This document shows positions 7,463 through 8,884 of a stretch of DNA of 8,884 nucleotides, one piece after another. Each line of letters begins with the position of its first letter. The stretch's first letter is position 1. Source of the DNA: Bacteroidota bacterium (lineage in GTDB: Bacteria; Bacteroidota; Bacteroidia; Flavobacteriales; Crocinitomicaceae). The translations under genes and the position numbers were made by a program. The stretch covers positions 1-8,884 of the forward strand of contig SYKJ01000043.1 of NCBI GenBank assembly GCA_005798205.1, given 5' to 3'. Below the pieces are notes generated by a model that ran no database searches, was not told the origin of the DNA, and saw nothing but the letters and a program-made list of their open reading frames with translations.

Positions 7463-7478
7463 CAAATTTACAAAATTA
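7463..7478 (-). promoter_or_regulatory. Two adjacent putative -7 boxes (TAATTTTG and TAAATTTG) for the barrel-nif3-zinc-ribbon operon
   Basis: On the minus strand TAATTTTG (7478-7471) is followed directly by TAAATTTG (7470-7463), and both fit TAnnTTTG. They end 14 and 6 bases before the ATG at 7456, so the transcript would have a very short or absent leader. No clear TTG/TTTG element is seen at about 19 bases upstream of either box, and AT-rich sequence raises the chance-match rate. Confidence 0.4.
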
Positions 7479-7591
7479 GGCGTGATAATTTCTTAATTAT
7501 GCTATCTTATTTAAAAATACAATAGATTGAACAATTAAATAAATAGTTTTTTTACTTAGGTTTAGTTAATTTCGCAACACATTTAAAAAGT

Positions 7592-8884
7592 ATGAATAAA
7601 CTTTTCTCTCTCTTTTGCTTCCTTCTCATTTCAAATCTAATTTCTGCACAGGATTTTACAATTAGAGGATTTATTTACGATAAGTCTAATGGAGAAGCTA
7701 TGGCTTATGAAAAAGTAAAGTTGCTCGGCAAAGATAGTAGTATACTAGCAGGAGCCCTATCCGATATTAATGGTTTTTTTTCCATACCAAAGTTAGCTTT
7801 GGGAAACTATATTCTTAAAATTGATAATTCAAAATACGAGTTAGAATTCGTAAATATTTCGATGACCAATAAAAGCAAAATTTACGATGTCAAGTTTGAA
7901 TTAATCAAAAAAGATAACATAAAGGAATTCGATGAGGTTAAAGTAAGTGCTGAAAGTAAAACCAAGCGAACACAAGTCGGAATTTCAGAGTTAAAATTAG
8001 ATCAAAAAGGCTTGGAAAGAATTCCAAGTTATGGTGCAGAAAATGACATTGTTGGAGCTTTTAGTGTTACACCAGGTGTTGTTACAACAGGAGATCAAGG
8101 TGGGCAATTGTATGTTCGTGGAGGAACACCGATTCAAAATAAAATTCTTTTAGATGGAATGACGATCTACAATCCCTTTCATTCAATTGGATTTTTCTCA
8201 ATTTTTGAAACAGAACTCATAAAAAATGTTGACATCTACACGGGTGGTTTTGAATCTAAGTATGGCGGGAGAATCTCCTCCGTTATGGATATTACCTACA
8301 AAGATGGTAATCGGCAGAAATTTGCAGGAAAAATATCTACATCACCCTTCTTAGCAAAAATGGTTTTAGAAGGCCCAATTGGCAAAGCAAAAGATAATAA
8401 ATTAAGTTCGGGGTCCTATTTATTTTCTGCAAAACACAGCTTGTTGGATTATACATCAAGAGAACTTTATCCAAGAGTAAACGATGGAAATGGACTACCC
8501 TTTAATTTTACAGATTTGTATGGTAAAGTAACTTTTTCAGGAGATGGAGGCTCAAAATTCAGTGCTTTTGCATTTCACAATCAAGATAGTGTAGATTACG
8601 ATGTGGCTGATTTAAACTGGTTGGCAACTGGAGGTGGTATTAATTTTCTAATGGTTCCGAGTGGTTCCCCAATTTTCATTCGTGGTCATGTAAATGGTAG
8701 TTCTTTTAAAACCTCTTTTTCTGAAGCTTCGTTAGAACCAAGATTTTCAAGTATTGGCGGTTTTGACCTTGGCTTTGATTTTACTTATTTTTTGAAAGAT
8801 GAAGGAGAAATGAACTATGGTTTTAATTTAAATGGATTCAATACAAATTTTGTTACTTACAATGAAATACAACGCAAAATACAA
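7592..8884 (+). CDS. TonB-dependent receptor, N-terminal 431 residues (cut by window edge)
   Basis: An open frame from the ATG at 7592 runs without a stop to the end of the window. Signal peptide about 1-19 (ends LISA-Q). Residues about 22-105 are a carboxypeptidase-regulatory-like domain (IRGFIYDKSNGEAMAYEKVK, then SDINGFFSIPKL). A TonB-box-like EFDEVKVSA (112-120) leads into the plug, about 130-240. Key motifs are FSVTPGVV (157-164), YVRGG (174-178), ILLDGMTIYNPFH (185-197) and YTGGFESKYGGRISSVMD (216-233). The plug motif set differs from that of the receptor at 1909-4713, placing this in the LLDG-x-x-x-YNP-x-H subfamily common in Bacteroidota. The start of the beta-barrel follows, and the remaining barrel is outside the window. 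Ligand unknown. It is transcribed divergently from the barrel-nif3-zinc-ribbon operon. Confidence 0.9.
   Translation, partial: MNKLFSLFCFLLISNLISAQDFTIRGFIYDKSNGEAMAYEKVKLLGKDSSILAGALSDINGFFSIPKLALGNYILKIDNSKYELEFVNISMTNKSKIYDVKFELIKKDNIKEFDEVKVSAESKTKRTQVGISELKLDQKGLERIPSYGAENDIVGAFSVTPGVVTTGDQGGQLYVRGGTPIQNKILLDGMTIYNPFHSIGFFSIFETELIKNVDIYTGGFESKYGGRISSVMDITYKDGNRQKFAGKISTSPFLAKMVLEGPIGKAKDNKLSSGSYLFSAKHSLLDYTSRELYPRVNDGNGLPFNFTDLYGKVTFSGDGGSKFSAFAFHNQDSVDYDVADLNWLATGGGINFLMVPSGSPIFIRGHVNGSSFKTSFSEASLEPRFSSIGGFDLGFDFTYFLKDEGEMNYGFNLNGFNTNFVTYNEIQRKIQ

Noticed and set aside
7526..7535. ATTG-AA-CAAT inverted repeat in the divergent region
   Set aside because: Only 4 bp per arm in AT-rich sequence; no support as an operator beyond its position.

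Overview
The window looks like chromosomal DNA from a marine or freshwater member of the Bacteroidota, most likely Flavobacteriales. The evidence is AT-rich DNA, TAnnTTTG-type promoter boxes, no clear Shine-Dalgarno sequences, TonB-dependent receptors with an N-terminal carboxypeptidase-regulatory-like domain, and a secreted protein with a type IX secretion (T9SS, type A) sorting domain. The lineage call rests on protein style only. No rRNA, tRNA, CRISPR array, insertion sequence or phage gene was seen.

Layout: positions 1-251 are non-coding and hold a strong terminator at 204-235. Next come two minus-strand genes: a secreted alpha/beta-hydrolase-fold protein with a T9SS tail (252-1847), preceded by a 934-residue TonB-dependent receptor (1909-4713). 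They are 61 bases apart with no recognisable promoter between, so they are probably one transcript (receptor, then hydrolase). A 171-base spacer (4714-4884) carries a likely promoter for that pair. A second minus-strand operon follows, transcribed as: small outer-membrane beta-barrel protein (7456-6740), Nif3/YqfO-like dinuclear metal protein (6738-5644), coiled-coil C4 zinc-ribbon protein (5640-4885). Its gaps are 1 and 3 bases. A 135-base divergent intergenic region (7457-7591) separates it from a plus-strand gene that starts at 7592 and runs off the window. This is a second TonB-dependent receptor of a different subfamily.

The receptor-hydrolase pair suggests surface handling and uptake of an unidentified compound, but there is no SusD-like partner. 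The Nif3 plus zinc-ribbon pair is a widespread gene association of unknown joint function. The most unusual observation is in the hydrolase: the nucleophile elbow reads G-Q-G-S-G-G, so the usual catalytic serine position appears to be glycine, and a long Ala-rich insert separates the candidate acid from the candidate histidine. It may be a pseudoenzyme or use altered chemistry. I did not find a clear new defence or mobile system.
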